Below are positions 12,212-22,612 of a DNA stretch of 64,000 bases, piece by piece. The notes beneath the pieces were generated by a model, which ran no database searches, had not been told where the DNA came from, and worked only from the letters and a program-made list of their open reading frames with translations. The translations under genes and the position numbers were made by a program. Each line of letters starts with the position of its first letter. Within the stretch, counting starts at the first letter, position 1. Location: positions 33,896,494 to 33,960,493 of the forward strand of contig NC_063152.1 in NCBI RefSeq assembly GCF_020921035.1. Reading direction: 5' to 3'. The stretch comes from Rhodamnia argentea. Taxonomy: Eukaryota > Streptophyta > Magnoliopsida > Myrtales > Myrtaceae.

Positions 12212-12385
12212 CTTCCGCAATAGATCATATTTATCCGGCTTGAGATGCCGAACTCCTTCAGTTGCACAGTCGATCAGCACGGTCTTGCATCGGACCACGG
12301 ACTTGTCCTCCGGCGACAACGAGTCCGAGGACAAGTCCACCTGCAACGTCACCGTAGCAAACTCCACGGTCGCTGATTCGGACAT
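12212..12385 (-). pseudogene. Orphan first exon, possibly exon 1 of the NIP gene
   Basis: A minus-strand ATG opens 58 codons that end in a good donor (AAG then GTAAAT). A TATA box sits 130 bp upstream, so this looks like a genuine first exon. The translation is not strongly recognised, but its end (residues 'PDKYDLLRK', phase 0) resembles the end of NIP5;1 exon 1 ('PDVSLTRK', then the conserved 'GAEFVGTF'). The next minus-strand gene piece is exactly a NIP exon beginning at that point. I infer it is exon 1 of the decayed aquaporin, separated by a LINE tail and two MITEs. It could equally be the start of an unrelated gene. Confidence 0.45.
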
Positions 12386-12516
12386 CTGCCTCGGTCGACG
12401 GCTTGCCCGAGATTAGAGAAACAGGAAATCGCGAGAAAAGAAGGTCAAAAGTCGTCTTCCTACTTCGAGGACGTACGAGAGAGATCGATGAGCAGAAAGA
12501 GAAGAGGTCGAAGCGT

Positions 12517-12523
12517 TTTATAG
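12517..12523 (-). promoter_or_regulatory. TATA box upstream of the orphan first exon
   Basis: TATAAAA on the minus strand, within 'cctataaaacgc', lies 132 bp upstream of the ATG at 12385. It would start transcription near 12490 and give a leader of about 100 nt. Confidence 0.5.
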
Positions 12524-13344
12524 GAGGAGGTGTCGATGGCTCTACACATCGCCATCATCTTCTTCTTCACTGATCAAGCTATTGACTTTCTCACAAGGAT
12601 CCGGTCGTTCATGTTAGTTCGGACTGTACTTTTGACTGAATCTAGGATTACTTACTCTAATTTTGACTCGGTTTGGCATGCAACTCTATATTGTAGACCA
12701 GATCATAAATATAGAAAACCAATTCTATATGGGGCACCGGTAGATTTCTGGGAAAGTTGGCAAGTGTTGAAAAGCGAGCAGAAATGAGATTTTAGGAGCG
12801 CTAACGAATTGATTAATGAATTTGCTGCTCCTTAAAAAGATTTAGGTTCGCCCAATGAAAAAGAACATATAGGGCACTTAGTCCAGTAACCGCGAAAGTT
12901 GGTAAATCGCTCTAATTTTAAGTTCGAAATTTCGTATGGGAGTCTGCAAATTCGAAGTGACAACAAGTTATACAAATGGAAGTTAATAGGTTAGTACAAA
13001 ACTATGAAAATTTGCAAATCATTAGGAAAGAAAAAATTGATTATTTCATAATAGTATTGGAAAACAATCAACAAGATATTTTGGGGGAAAAAAAAGTCAT
13101 TGTTTGTTTTCTTGCCAATAATTTTTCTACACTTAGCAGTAACACCTGTATCAACACTTATAGAAATTTACCAGCGTTTTTACCTCGGAATATATGTGCT
13201 AGCTTGTTAAGCATGTTCTTCAAAAATAAGTATTAGGAATACTTAGAAGCACGCTGCCTTTAGTTTCATCCGTTCTACCCAACACGTTCACATTGGCTAC
13301 GTTTTGTGACTTATTCAAACTGATCTCTCAAGCTCAACAAGGAA

Positions 13345-13660
13345 GGACCGGAAAATTGTCTAGGAGGTCCTCAACCTATTGCGCTTTTGCCGGTTGTGCG
13401 CCAAACCTTTTAATCGTGCTAATTGAGACCTAAACATTTTCACGTCTTGCCAATTGAATCCATTCGACAAATTTTGGTCATCTTGCGTAGTATGGCCGAC
13501 GCTAACTAAAATAATTTTAATAATAATTTGTTTTTATTCATTTTCTTTTTCCTTTTCTTTTTTTTTTCTCTTCTCTTTTCCTTCTTTTTACTTTATTTTC
13601 TTTTTCGTTTTTTTTAACATTTATTCTCTTTTTTTTTTGGTTAATTTTTAAAGAAGTCGA
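13345..13660. mobile_element. One arm of a foldback element
   Basis: The arm starts 'ggaaaattgtctaggaggtc', runs through 'ttgccaattgaatcc' and ends in a long T/C tract (13520-13640). It matches the left arms of the complete elements at 32190-32925 and 38370-39590. The matching right arm is absent, so the copy is half deleted. Confidence 0.55.
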
Positions 13661-14095
13661 GTTGATGTGTATTGTTCACCATTGAAATATATTTCATATT
13701 TCGAAGTGGGCTCTGGCTAAAACTTAGGACAATTGATTGCATGCTCTCGCACGTTCATGGTAAGAAGCAACAGTGACACTCGCATGACTTCGTCCGTCCA
13801 TGCTCAAAGGCACAAACACACGTCCTCGTCAGTTTCTTCTCTTGACGTCTCAGTCATTCTCAACCATTGATTCATGAAAAATGAGGTGCGCATCGACGGT
13901 TGACATTGACCGAGACATCGAACGGAGCCCTGTGCGAGATAGATGACCCAAGTTGTCATACATGGAGATAAGGGGAAAGGGACAAACCGAGGAGGAATCC
14001 ATCAACCCCGACGACGTCGCAATGCATGCACAAGAAAGACGAACTAGCCAAGTTTATAAGTTATTGGAATGCATAGGGGTGGGGATCCTCTACAT
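13661..14095. other. Intergenic, no feature recognised
   Basis: This is mixed-composition DNA without a supported gene, RNA or recognisable repeat. Short frames here have no family resemblance. Confidence 0.4.
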
Positions 14096-14099
14096 TTTT

Positions 14100-14600
14100 G
14101 GGGTAGTAAAGCTAGGGAAATTCCAATTAAATGCCCTCAATTTCTCAAATAAGAGCTTGAAGTAGATCTTATTTCGAATAAGGGTATAAAACGCCGTATT
14201 TGTATCAAAAAGAGCTTGACCGAGAGTATTTTCGCATTTTATATTTTCTGATTTTCTTTTGTTTTTCCTTTTTTTTCTTTTCATTTTCGCCGGTGGCCGG
14301 CCACCAGAGGGTTGGGTGGCCTCGCTCGCCCTAGGCAAGGTCGGCCCTCACCGGGGCAGGGCGAGATGAGCCCTCGGTGGTGGCCGGTAAGGCCACCCAG
14401 CCCACGGCCACCGAAGAGGAGGAAGAGAAAAAAGGAAAAAATAAGAAAATATAAAGACAAAAATATCCTTAATCGGGCTTTCTTTGAAATAGTGAGTGCA
14501 CTTCACATCTTTATTTGAAACAAGATCCGCTTCGTATCCTTATTTGAAAAAATAAGAACACTTCGGGCTCGGCCCTTATTTGAAATTTTCCCCGTAAAGT
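14100..14600. mobile_element. Foldback element of the 'caaataagg' family, copy 1
   Basis: Opposed arms carry 'ggaaattcc' plus 'tctcaaataagagcttgaag' on the left. On the right, reverse complemented, is 'ggggaaaatttcaaataagg' with several more CAAATAAGG words. Between them lie a T/C tract, a GC-rich core with GGCCGGCCACC and CGAGGG-type words (14285-14415), and an A/G tract. A second copy lies at 48555-49180. Confidence 0.6.
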
Positions 14601-15849
14601 TATGCCAGTCAGGAGCTCCACACATGATGAGCACAAGTGAGGTTTGGATGGCATTAATTTGTTTTCTCTCCTTTCCGTTTCGTTCCCTTTCTTTTCTTTT
14701 CTTTCCTTTTCTCCTTTTCCAATCTTCCCTTCTCTTCATCGCCGCCTCCGTTGCGCCCTGCACACTGTGCATACAAATACTGCGGTTGTCGACCTCCGTC
14801 TCTATTGCATGACTCTCGTCACGTCAACGTCATAACCATTGCCTTCGCGCGTGGGGTTGCAACATGCAATACTTTGAGGGATTTCCTTCGTGTTTGCCAT
14901 CATTCAAATCTAGCTATTTGCCATTCATCGATAGATCTATCAATATGGGCCGGGCCGATCGGGTCATAATTGATTCGGACTCGAATAGACCCATTTAATC
15001 CATTTATGATATATTTATAGCAATTCAAATCTAGTAACTCATACCCAGCTCGACCTATATGCTTAAAATACTTCCATATTTAATCCAATTTGATAAGAGA
15101 GTGCGGAGTGACTGTGCATGAGATCAAGTGAGAGCAGGAGAGAATCAGAGAGGAGGGTTATGTACAAACTATAGACTCATTCGTGACTTATTTACGACCT
15201 ATTTATGATCAATTTACAATTTATGTTATGTTTAAATCTATTTATTAAAGACAACTAACTCGTATAACAACTTAGCTCATTATATATGAGTTAACAAATG
15301 GGTTCATATATGATAAAAAAAAACACAAATGAGTTTAGAACTCATTTTAACAAGTCTATTCATTGCAAAGACAGAGGAGGGATATGGGCGACGCGCGTAA
15401 GGAATGATAGTATAAGCAAGCCCGTGACACCCACATTTAGGTAATGGTTACTTGAGCATGAATAATTAAACTCGGGACAACATGCTCTAATGCTTGTCTT
15501 GACTGCCAAGTACTTGAAAGCCTCATCAATTTGAAAAGGGAAAAGAAAGACGAAAGGGAAATGCCCTCTTGCTTAAAACGTGATTGGGCTCTGGGGACAT
15601 CATCAATATCCCATATCTGAAATTCCTCCGATGTTATGGCCGCCTATTGCTAATCTATCAATTAGGAAGTGAGAATTTGGCATGATCCCAGGTAAAAGAA
15701 CGCAATTTATGAGGCTGATAAATTCTTTTCTAAAAGTTTGTCACACCACGCTAATGTCACATCACGATTCGTACCCTAGAAGATGCGGAAAGAAGAGTGA
15801 GTTATAGACTGCTCGGATCGCCCTATGTGGTAAAACTTCTATTTAGTCT
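14601..15849. other. Intergenic, repeat-derived AT-rich DNA
   Basis: No gene is supported. A pyrimidine-rich patch (14660-14730) is followed by AT-rich DNA with repeated 'atttatgatcaatttac'-type words (14985-15360). Related 'aatgggtcataaatggatt' words occur at 41880-42110, suggesting remnants of one decayed repeat family. Confidence 0.35.
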
Positions 15850-16260
15850 TGGCGCCTCACGGTGATCCTCGAATGAACATGGGCGGAGTGGTCCGTGGCC
15901 GCTAGAAGTGAATATTGAGCAGGCTTGGTCCCGGCTTGAGCTTTCGGGTCGGATCTATACTTTTGTTCGCATCACCTACAATAGAATTCTCATATGCAAA
16001 TCTTCAAAGTGGATTACAATAGAATCCTCATATACAAATCTTCAGAGTGGATTAGGTTCGGACCCAATAGAGGCATGCCGGACTTTCTCGCTAAATGCAC
16101 TTGCCCTAATCTACCCAAAAAGTGTTCATGCCCTTTGGCTCGAGCCCCACCAAGCTCGGTGCACCCGCATTCCACCAAGCTCATGATAAGGTAGCTCGGC
16201 TCCGGCCCTCGCCGGCTTTAGTGCGGGATTGGACTGCCGCGCTCGAGAGCCTCGGGCCTT
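15850..16260. repeat. Dispersed repeat, copy 2 (related to 8645-8800)
   Basis: It carries 'cctcgaatgaacatgggcgg', 'agtggtccgtggccgct' and, at its end, 'attggactgccgcgctcgag', each a diverged form of words in the 8.6-kb copy. It also holds an internal near-duplicate of 'tcctcatatacaaatcttca' (15988-16045). Ends are undefined and no coding capacity was seen. Confidence 0.4.
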
Positions 16261-16947
16261 GCGTAGAAATTATAAGGTTATCATAGCACATTCTAGCTGT
16301 ATGTTAATCGCCAAATAATACATCAAAAACAACTCCGAATTAAGTTCTAAACTCCATATCATATGTGGTTGATATTACTTATTATATCATAAAAGCATAT
16401 AATAATTAAAACATTATTGAGAAATTATAGTAGACAGGACTACCTAGAGAGAGAGAGAGAGAGAGGGTGCGTTTGTAATTTTTTATTTTCCAAGGTGAAG
16501 GAACACATTGAAAGAAGAAATAGTTTAGAGGGCCATATTAGGCGAAAATTAAATCTTCGAGGGCTAAAATTGTAATTAACTAAATTATACATTCAAAGGG
16601 AACTGGCATGGTGATTGACACTAGCATTCTTTGGGCTATTATTTGGAATCCGGACGATCAAACGCAGCATAAGTTATTGTACCGTAGAAATATTAGTGAA
16701 ATCGTGAAGAAAAATGACCTCAAAAGAAGATTAGTGCTTATAAATTGTAAATAAAGGTAATCTATCGCATTTATGCAATTACAAATGTGACAAACCCTTT
16801 GCCAAACATGTCTCGCAAGTCATGACACACACGGCACGAACCTTGGATGTTCTCGAAATGTCAACAAGACAAAATCGACTAAACATTTGAAAATAGAAAT
16901 CCACACGTTTACTTACGGCTCTCCATACAAACATAGTTCATGTTCGG

Positions 16948-18326
16948 CTATAGATCGAATGAAAGCTTGTGCTTCGAGTTCGAGTTCGAGTTCGAGTTCG
17001 CGAACGAAATTGAAGAGACCTTCTCTTTCATCATCTTCACCACGCAGCTTGCCGTCGGCCTAATTAGGGTTGAGTAGTCGAAACACGATCTCGCTAATTC
17101 AATCAATGCCCTCGCCTCCTCCACATCGAAATCGCCTCTCAATCTCGGATCCACCATCTTCGCAGCCTCGTGGACGTCCATATGACCGACGTCCTTAGCC
17201 ATACGAGCTGCCATCGAGGCCAAAACCTGTCCCTTGTCTGCGCGGAACGCCTCCAAACCTGTCACGAGCTCGAGGACCACAACCCCGAAGCTATAGATGT
17301 CGTTCTTCTTCGAGGCTATCCCGGTCCTCAAGTATGCCGGATCGGTGTAGCCCGGAGAACCCATGATGAGATTCTTTCTCCTAACATAAGGAGACGATGA
17401 AGGAGACGACGATGGCGGCGGTATCAAAGATGAGAAGCCCATTTTTGCGGATCCGAAGTCGCAGAGCTTGCTGTCGGAATCACCGTCCAGTAGAATGTTG
17501 GAGGATTTGATGTCGCCGTGGATGATGTGGAGGGTGCATCTCTCGTGGAGATATTCGATGGCTCGCGCGAGCTGGTAGGCGATCTTCACGCGACTCTTCC
17601 ACGGGAGGGTCGAGCGCTTATCGCCGCCGCGGCCGTGGAGGTGCTCGTGGAGGGTTCCGCTGGAGACATATTCGAATATAAGTGCACCTTGATCTTCATG
17701 AGACAAGATGAAAAGCATAAATTAGTTACCAATAAAGGTGTTCTTAACTTCTTCTGGTGAAATATAGCTGAAATCGAAATGCACAATTGTCAAAATCTCG
17801 ACTTTGTTCGTGGAAATGATTTTCTTCCTATTCATATTTCACTAACTCAAAAGTAGTAATGAAGTTTGACAAATATTTTCATATTTTCGTAATTAAACCT
17901 GAATTAGGTACGTGAATGAGCGACGTGCCTACCTGCATCGTCGCAATAGCCAAGGAGCCTGACGATGTTCTGATGCTTGAGCCGAAGCAGCACGTCCAGC
18001 TCCTGCTTGAAGGCCAGGCTGAGCCGCTCAACCCCTCCACAGTGGACTTTGACGGCCGCCACCGCCACGGCAGCGGCAGAGCCTTCTTCGCAGCCACGGA
18101 GACGCCCCAAGTACACAGTGCTGAACCCGCCCTTCCCAACCACCTCCGCAAAACCCCCCGTGATCCTCTCGATCTCTCCCCACCCCAATCTCTTCATGGC
18201 CGCCCCCGCCGCAGCATCGCCGCACCGTCCCGAGCAACTCTCCCCGCCGTTGCCGTCCCCAGCGGCTCTGTCCCAGCGGCGGTGCCTGTTCAGCAGCTTG
18301 GAGCGGAGGAACTTCACAATGCCCAT
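16948..18326 (-). CDS. Receptor-like cytoplasmic kinase, At1g33260-like
   Basis: This is a serine/threonine protein kinase of the plant RLCK type, with no ectodomain and no membrane segment. Two exons (18326-17933 and 17693-16948, GT/AG, phase 1) give 1140 nt and 379 residues. The glycine loop GKGGFSTVYLG spans 64-74, the ATP lysine is Lys93 and the helix-C glutamate is Glu109. The catalytic loop is HGDIKSSN with Asp192, so the residue before Asp is Gly rather than Arg (a 'non-RD' kinase). DFG is 210-212, and a Pro/Ser-rich insert follows it. The GSPGYTDPAYL segment and the C-lobe WSFGVVVLEL equivalent (IYSFGVVVLE) are intact. The C-terminus has an (Asn-Ser)4 run encoded by a hexanucleotide repeat. 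The start is the first ATG, after a short basic N-terminus. The substrate is unknown. The Arabidopsis homologues At1g33260 and At4g10390 share the GD form as I recall them. Confidence 0.92.
16972..17002. repeat. Hexanucleotide microsatellite inside the kinase CDS
   Basis: About four tandem copies of a 'gagttc' unit on the plus strand encode alternating Asn and Ser on the minus strand near the kinase C-terminus. Hexamer changes keep the frame, so repeat number could vary without loss of function. Confidence 0.75.
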
Positions 18327-18892
18327 AGTTGCAAGCAGATCCGCGATTTTCAGATCGAGTCAACGTCCCTTCGCGGGCACTTTTTAAACGGGAGGAGTCG
18401 GTGAATTATGGGTCGTACTTTATGGTCCGTAGCTACCGGTGGGGCTCACGGCAGAAGGTTTGGTGCGGCTCAAAGTGAAGAAGCGAAGAAGGCGATGGAG
18501 AGAGAGAGAAGATCGGGCCAGAAGACAACGAGGGCGGCGTACCAGCTAAAGAGACAAAGAAGATCCATCGACGGATGCACTGTCTTTGAAATCCTCGGGC
18601 GACAACACGCGCACGGACGCATTGTTTTACCAGCCTTATTTTTTTAGTTGTCTGTCTCTTTTTGGCTTCTTCTTCGGTTCGGTGCGGTGTCGAGAATGGA
18701 GGAAGCCGCCGCGGGCAAGAACCGGACAGGCGTGACGAGGGTCGGAAGGTGTCCTTGAAGCTTCTTGATTCAAAGGGTCTTCATGGGGTTGTTAGGGCAC
18801 ATGTTGACTCAACTTTCTTTAAACTAAAGTGTAATTTTGTATAGTTTATCCGTATACATGAATGAAGCTTTCTATCTATACTATAATTAGGG

Positions 18893-19142
18893 AAAATGAC
18901 ATCATTGTCCCTTAACTTTTGTCCAATGTGCGATGTCGTCTAACTTTTGATCTATTCACCATGGTCCTTGAACTCTAGCTCGACGTTCAATGTCGTCTCC
19001 GAACTTTTAAATATTTACTAATAGGTCAGAAATCATATTGAACGAATTAATGATTTAAGGACGAAATAGCACATTGGGTCAAAGTTAGAGGATCATGTTA
19101 CCCAAATTAAAAGTTCACGAACGACATCACACATTGGGCCGT
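18893..19142. mobile_element. MITE of the 'caatgtgYgatgtcgt' family
   Basis: Opposed copies of 'caatgtgcgatgtcgtc' (left) and 'caatgtgtgatgtcgttc' (reverse complement of the right end) flank complementary 'gaactttta' and 'tagaggatca' words. The structure is the same as at 40620, 45500 and 58182, but the outermost right terminus appears lost. Confidence 0.5.
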
Positions 19143-19545
19143 AATTATAATTACGGCCCTTCATCCTCGATGCCACAGCTCCCCAGGGGCAAAAGCAACA
19201 ATTGTGAAGATCTTATGAAATTTGCCATTGTGGATAGACAGACCATCTCCATCACTAACCTCTATCAACGATAGACTAAATCGAATCTTCTACATGAAAA
19301 ATTCGGAAAAGTGTTGGTTTGTTGGCACGGACTCACCCACATATGGACACACTGTTTTGTTGATGCTAGACGAGTGATTCGAGGGGTACGATCACACGGG
19401 AGGTAGCCAAAATGTCGGACGAACAGAAACATATGGGAAGTAGTTAGGACCTTAATAAAAGGGATTAGTCGATAATTAATTTCGCTAATGAAGTGGTCGG
19501 TCAGAGGAAGGTTGCTTCTTGCTACTTATTCTGTTTAAGGTAATA
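19143..19545. other. Intergenic, nothing recognised
   Basis: Mixed sequence without a supported coding region, RNA gene or repeat. Confidence 0.4.
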
Positions 19546-19549
19546 TGAT

Positions 19550-19990
19550 AAAAACGTGAGCGGCATCATCAACTTGGAAAACGTGGGTGTCGTCTCTGTG
19601 GTCCGCCCGGGTGATCGCGTGGTCCTGGACGCTCCTCGATTAGCAATCGATCACGGTTTCGGGTGCTTTCTAAAATTTGAACGGTCTACTCCAGCTTGTG
19701 TCTCGCCAGTGTTTCGAAAATCGGTCCGACCGGTTCAAACGGGTTGTGGGTACCGACCTATTCACCATCCCGGTTCAGAATGCTCCGTCGGTGGTGGTAA
19801 TTTATTTAATACAAACCGATCGAGAACCTATAAAACCGACTGAAACCGGTTGTACCATTTAGCACCGAGCATTATTCAATACAAACCGCCGAACCGAACT
19901 GAGATTTAAAGTTTGGTTTGGTTTTCAGATGTAATTTTAGAAAATCGGTTCATAAATTGAATTGGATTGAAAGTCGGCGGTTTTTTCTGG
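19550..19990. mobile_element. Possible decayed hAT-like element (aaccggttc-rich)
   Basis: The stretch is rich in 'accggtt', 'aaccgaac' and 'tcggttc' words in both orientations (19675-19980). These resemble interiors of plant hAT MITEs such as the one at 11698-12206 and the 'accggtt'-rich patch at 43810-44220. Ends could not be fixed. Confidence 0.3.
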
Positions 19991-22300
19991 ACTAAATTTA
20001 TTTAAGTATTATTATTAAATTTTCTATTTTTATAGTCGGAAAGAAATCTTCGTTTCATGAAAGATGGATAAACAAAGATGCAAATTCCACAAAACAAGTA
20101 AATCTAAAAAGTGAATTAACTTGATGCAAACCGCAAAGACTCGCCCAATCGTCAATGACGTATCTATCATAGCATAAAAGCACAAACGGCGGCCAATTAC
20201 CAAATCTCACATCATCAATAATGAGCACAATCCAAGAAATCCCTCTCAAGTAGCTACGACTTTGCCAAAAGACGGTGCGCACCTAGCTTCGGCGTCCCCA
20301 GCACCATCACCGTATAGAAACCACAACAACCCCCAGTAGGTTGAAAGAACATAGATAACGCCTTGAAAATTCAAGATCTATAGCTAGATCGAGATATAAG
20401 AGCACCAAAATCTAGATCTTGCTCTAGATCGGGAAGAGAAAAGCTGAAAGAGAGATATCAGCTTGTCACAAAATCACTTCTAGATAAGCCAGCTACTATA
20501 GCAGCAAAGAAGACTCGAAAACTTACGAAGCGTTCCACAACATGAAGTAAGCATCCAGGGGCCGGAGCGAGCGAGCAAATCCGAAGAGGAGAGATTCTTC
20601 CGAGACACTCATGCCTGTACTTTACGTGCATTCTATTAGATGTTGTTGGCCTTTAAAGAGCATTAATTAGCTCACCTCAATTTAGAAACGCCCGGTTGGA
20701 CCAGTTCTACCAGTCAATTCTCCGATGAAGTCTACGATACGGTTTTCAAAACATTTATTCTCATATGGGAATCCCAAACGGACAGGGCTGTCGTTTCGGA
20801 ATTTAGGTCCATGGCAATGCAAACAACACTTGCAACAAGATAGAAAAAAAAAAAAAACTTGAAGGCTCTCCGTAGCAAAAAATCAAAAGCCCGGGAGCAG
20901 CATAGGCCTTATCATAAGCGGGAGGCGGTTCGGGTTAGCTACCGACCCGGCTGCGGCGGCCGGATCCTAAAAGTGTGGTTGGTACATGTTGAGAATCTTG
21001 AGATGCGAGGAACGTCGTCGTTCGTTTGTGATCGGGGCTAATATGCGGTGGCTAGAGATGTGGTAATCGGGGCCTGTTTGAATACCTGACGAATTCTTGT
21101 GGGCAGTTACCGTAGATGCACAGGGTCTGTACTTTTGGACGAGGCGTGAGGTGCCTTGACTCGACTTCGGGGAATCAAGTTCGAATGAGACGAGCTTGCC
21201 GTCTGAGTAACTCGTTACTGTCAAATGATATTTGCAACATAGCTCCCGTCCAAACATGTGACTTTGGATTTCTCGAATCGGTGAAAGAGATCGGACCAAA
21301 AATCGCCCACGCCTGGACCGTGTAAACTATGGCATGATCTGACCCCAAAAAAAAAAAAAATTTGGGCATGCATGTCAGATTCAAAAGAAAAAAAAAAAGT
21401 TTGTGGCAAGCACGTCCGAACATAAATAAACTTTGGCAAAGCGCTTAGGCATGCATGACAATAGTTCTATTTTTCTATTCCGAAAAAAAAAATTGAAAGA
21501 GAAATCCGTTTGGCAAGGTAATGCCATTCTTTCTACTTTTGACACAAACCTTAGCCGAGAAATAGTTTTAGAACATAAATAAGAAATATACATTTTTTAC
21601 TTTCCTATTTCTAGAACATAAACAAAAATGAAAATTCTTTTCATTGCTCTCTCTCTCTCTCTCAAGTCCTTGCCGATGGTTGCCAATCGCCTGTCGCCAA
21701 TTTGAGTTCCTCGGTCTCCTATTACTGGATGTCGGTCGCCATCCGTTGCCGCCCGCCTCTCTCGTTCTTGCCGCGTGCCGTCGGTTGCTAGTGGCCCTCC
21801 ACAAGTCTTCGATCTCCCGCTCCCGCTCCCCGTTTGCCATTCGCCAGTTGCCGGTCGCCTTCCACCGATCTCCGGTCATCGATCGAGGCCCAACGGCATG
21901 CAACCGTAGAAATTTTATGATGTTATTGAACGAATTTGTGTTTCGAGAACACAAATTATATATCGTTATCAAACATGTGTAAACTCGTCCAGGATATAGA
22001 AGTAGAAAAATCTATTTCTGATAAAAAAAAATAGAGCCCTAAAAATGGAAAGGTTGTCATTCGCGCCATTAAACTCCCGTGAACCCGTTCCGTCTGAATC
22101 ATTGAATACTCCAGGCTGCTGGACGTGGATCCAGTAAGATCTGACGGTCAGAAAAGAGTGAGCTCACGTAGGACCGTGTACAAGCAAGAGTCGCTCGCCG
22201 GCGGACACCGCGGCCGTTCGCCGTTCATTATTCCGTTTCGCGGCGACGAGCTTCGGAATCCCAAAAGATGTCTCGAAAGAAAGAAAGCGACGCTTTTTAA
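19991..22300. other. Intergenic with decayed repeats
   Basis: No gene is supported. A poly-A patch (20843-20858), paired poly-A patches (21346-21361 and 21386-21400) and a CT tract (21645-21662) are present. 21570-22035 has the form of a Tourist-like MITE: 'agaacataaa' and 'gaacacaaat' words at opposite ends around a GC-richer 'gttgccaatcgcctgtcgcc' core. Limits are unclear. Confidence 0.3.
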
Positions 22301-22612
22301 ACCAACGCTAAACCCATTTCATTTCAAAAGGAGGACAGAATGTGCGATTAACACCAAAAGATTGCACGGAAGAGAGAGCGCGATTATCGTGCTTAACCCT
22401 CCCCTCTCAAACCTCCTTCTCTTCTCTTCCCCTCTTTCTTCTCAATCCATCGTCCTTCGTCTGTGCCACGAAGATTAGGGGAACAAACCCTCGAATTCCA
22501 AACTCTCTCCGTCTCCGGTGGTGGTGGCGGTGGTGGCGGCGCCTCCCTCGCCAGGCGAAACCGTCGCCCCCGCTCCCTCGGCGCTCGCCTTCCGCCATGA
22601 GCGTTGGCGGCG

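Noticed and set aside
17916-18404. Plus-strand frames opposite the kinase first exon
   Set aside because: They are antisense to a well-supported exon, with no recognisable domain.
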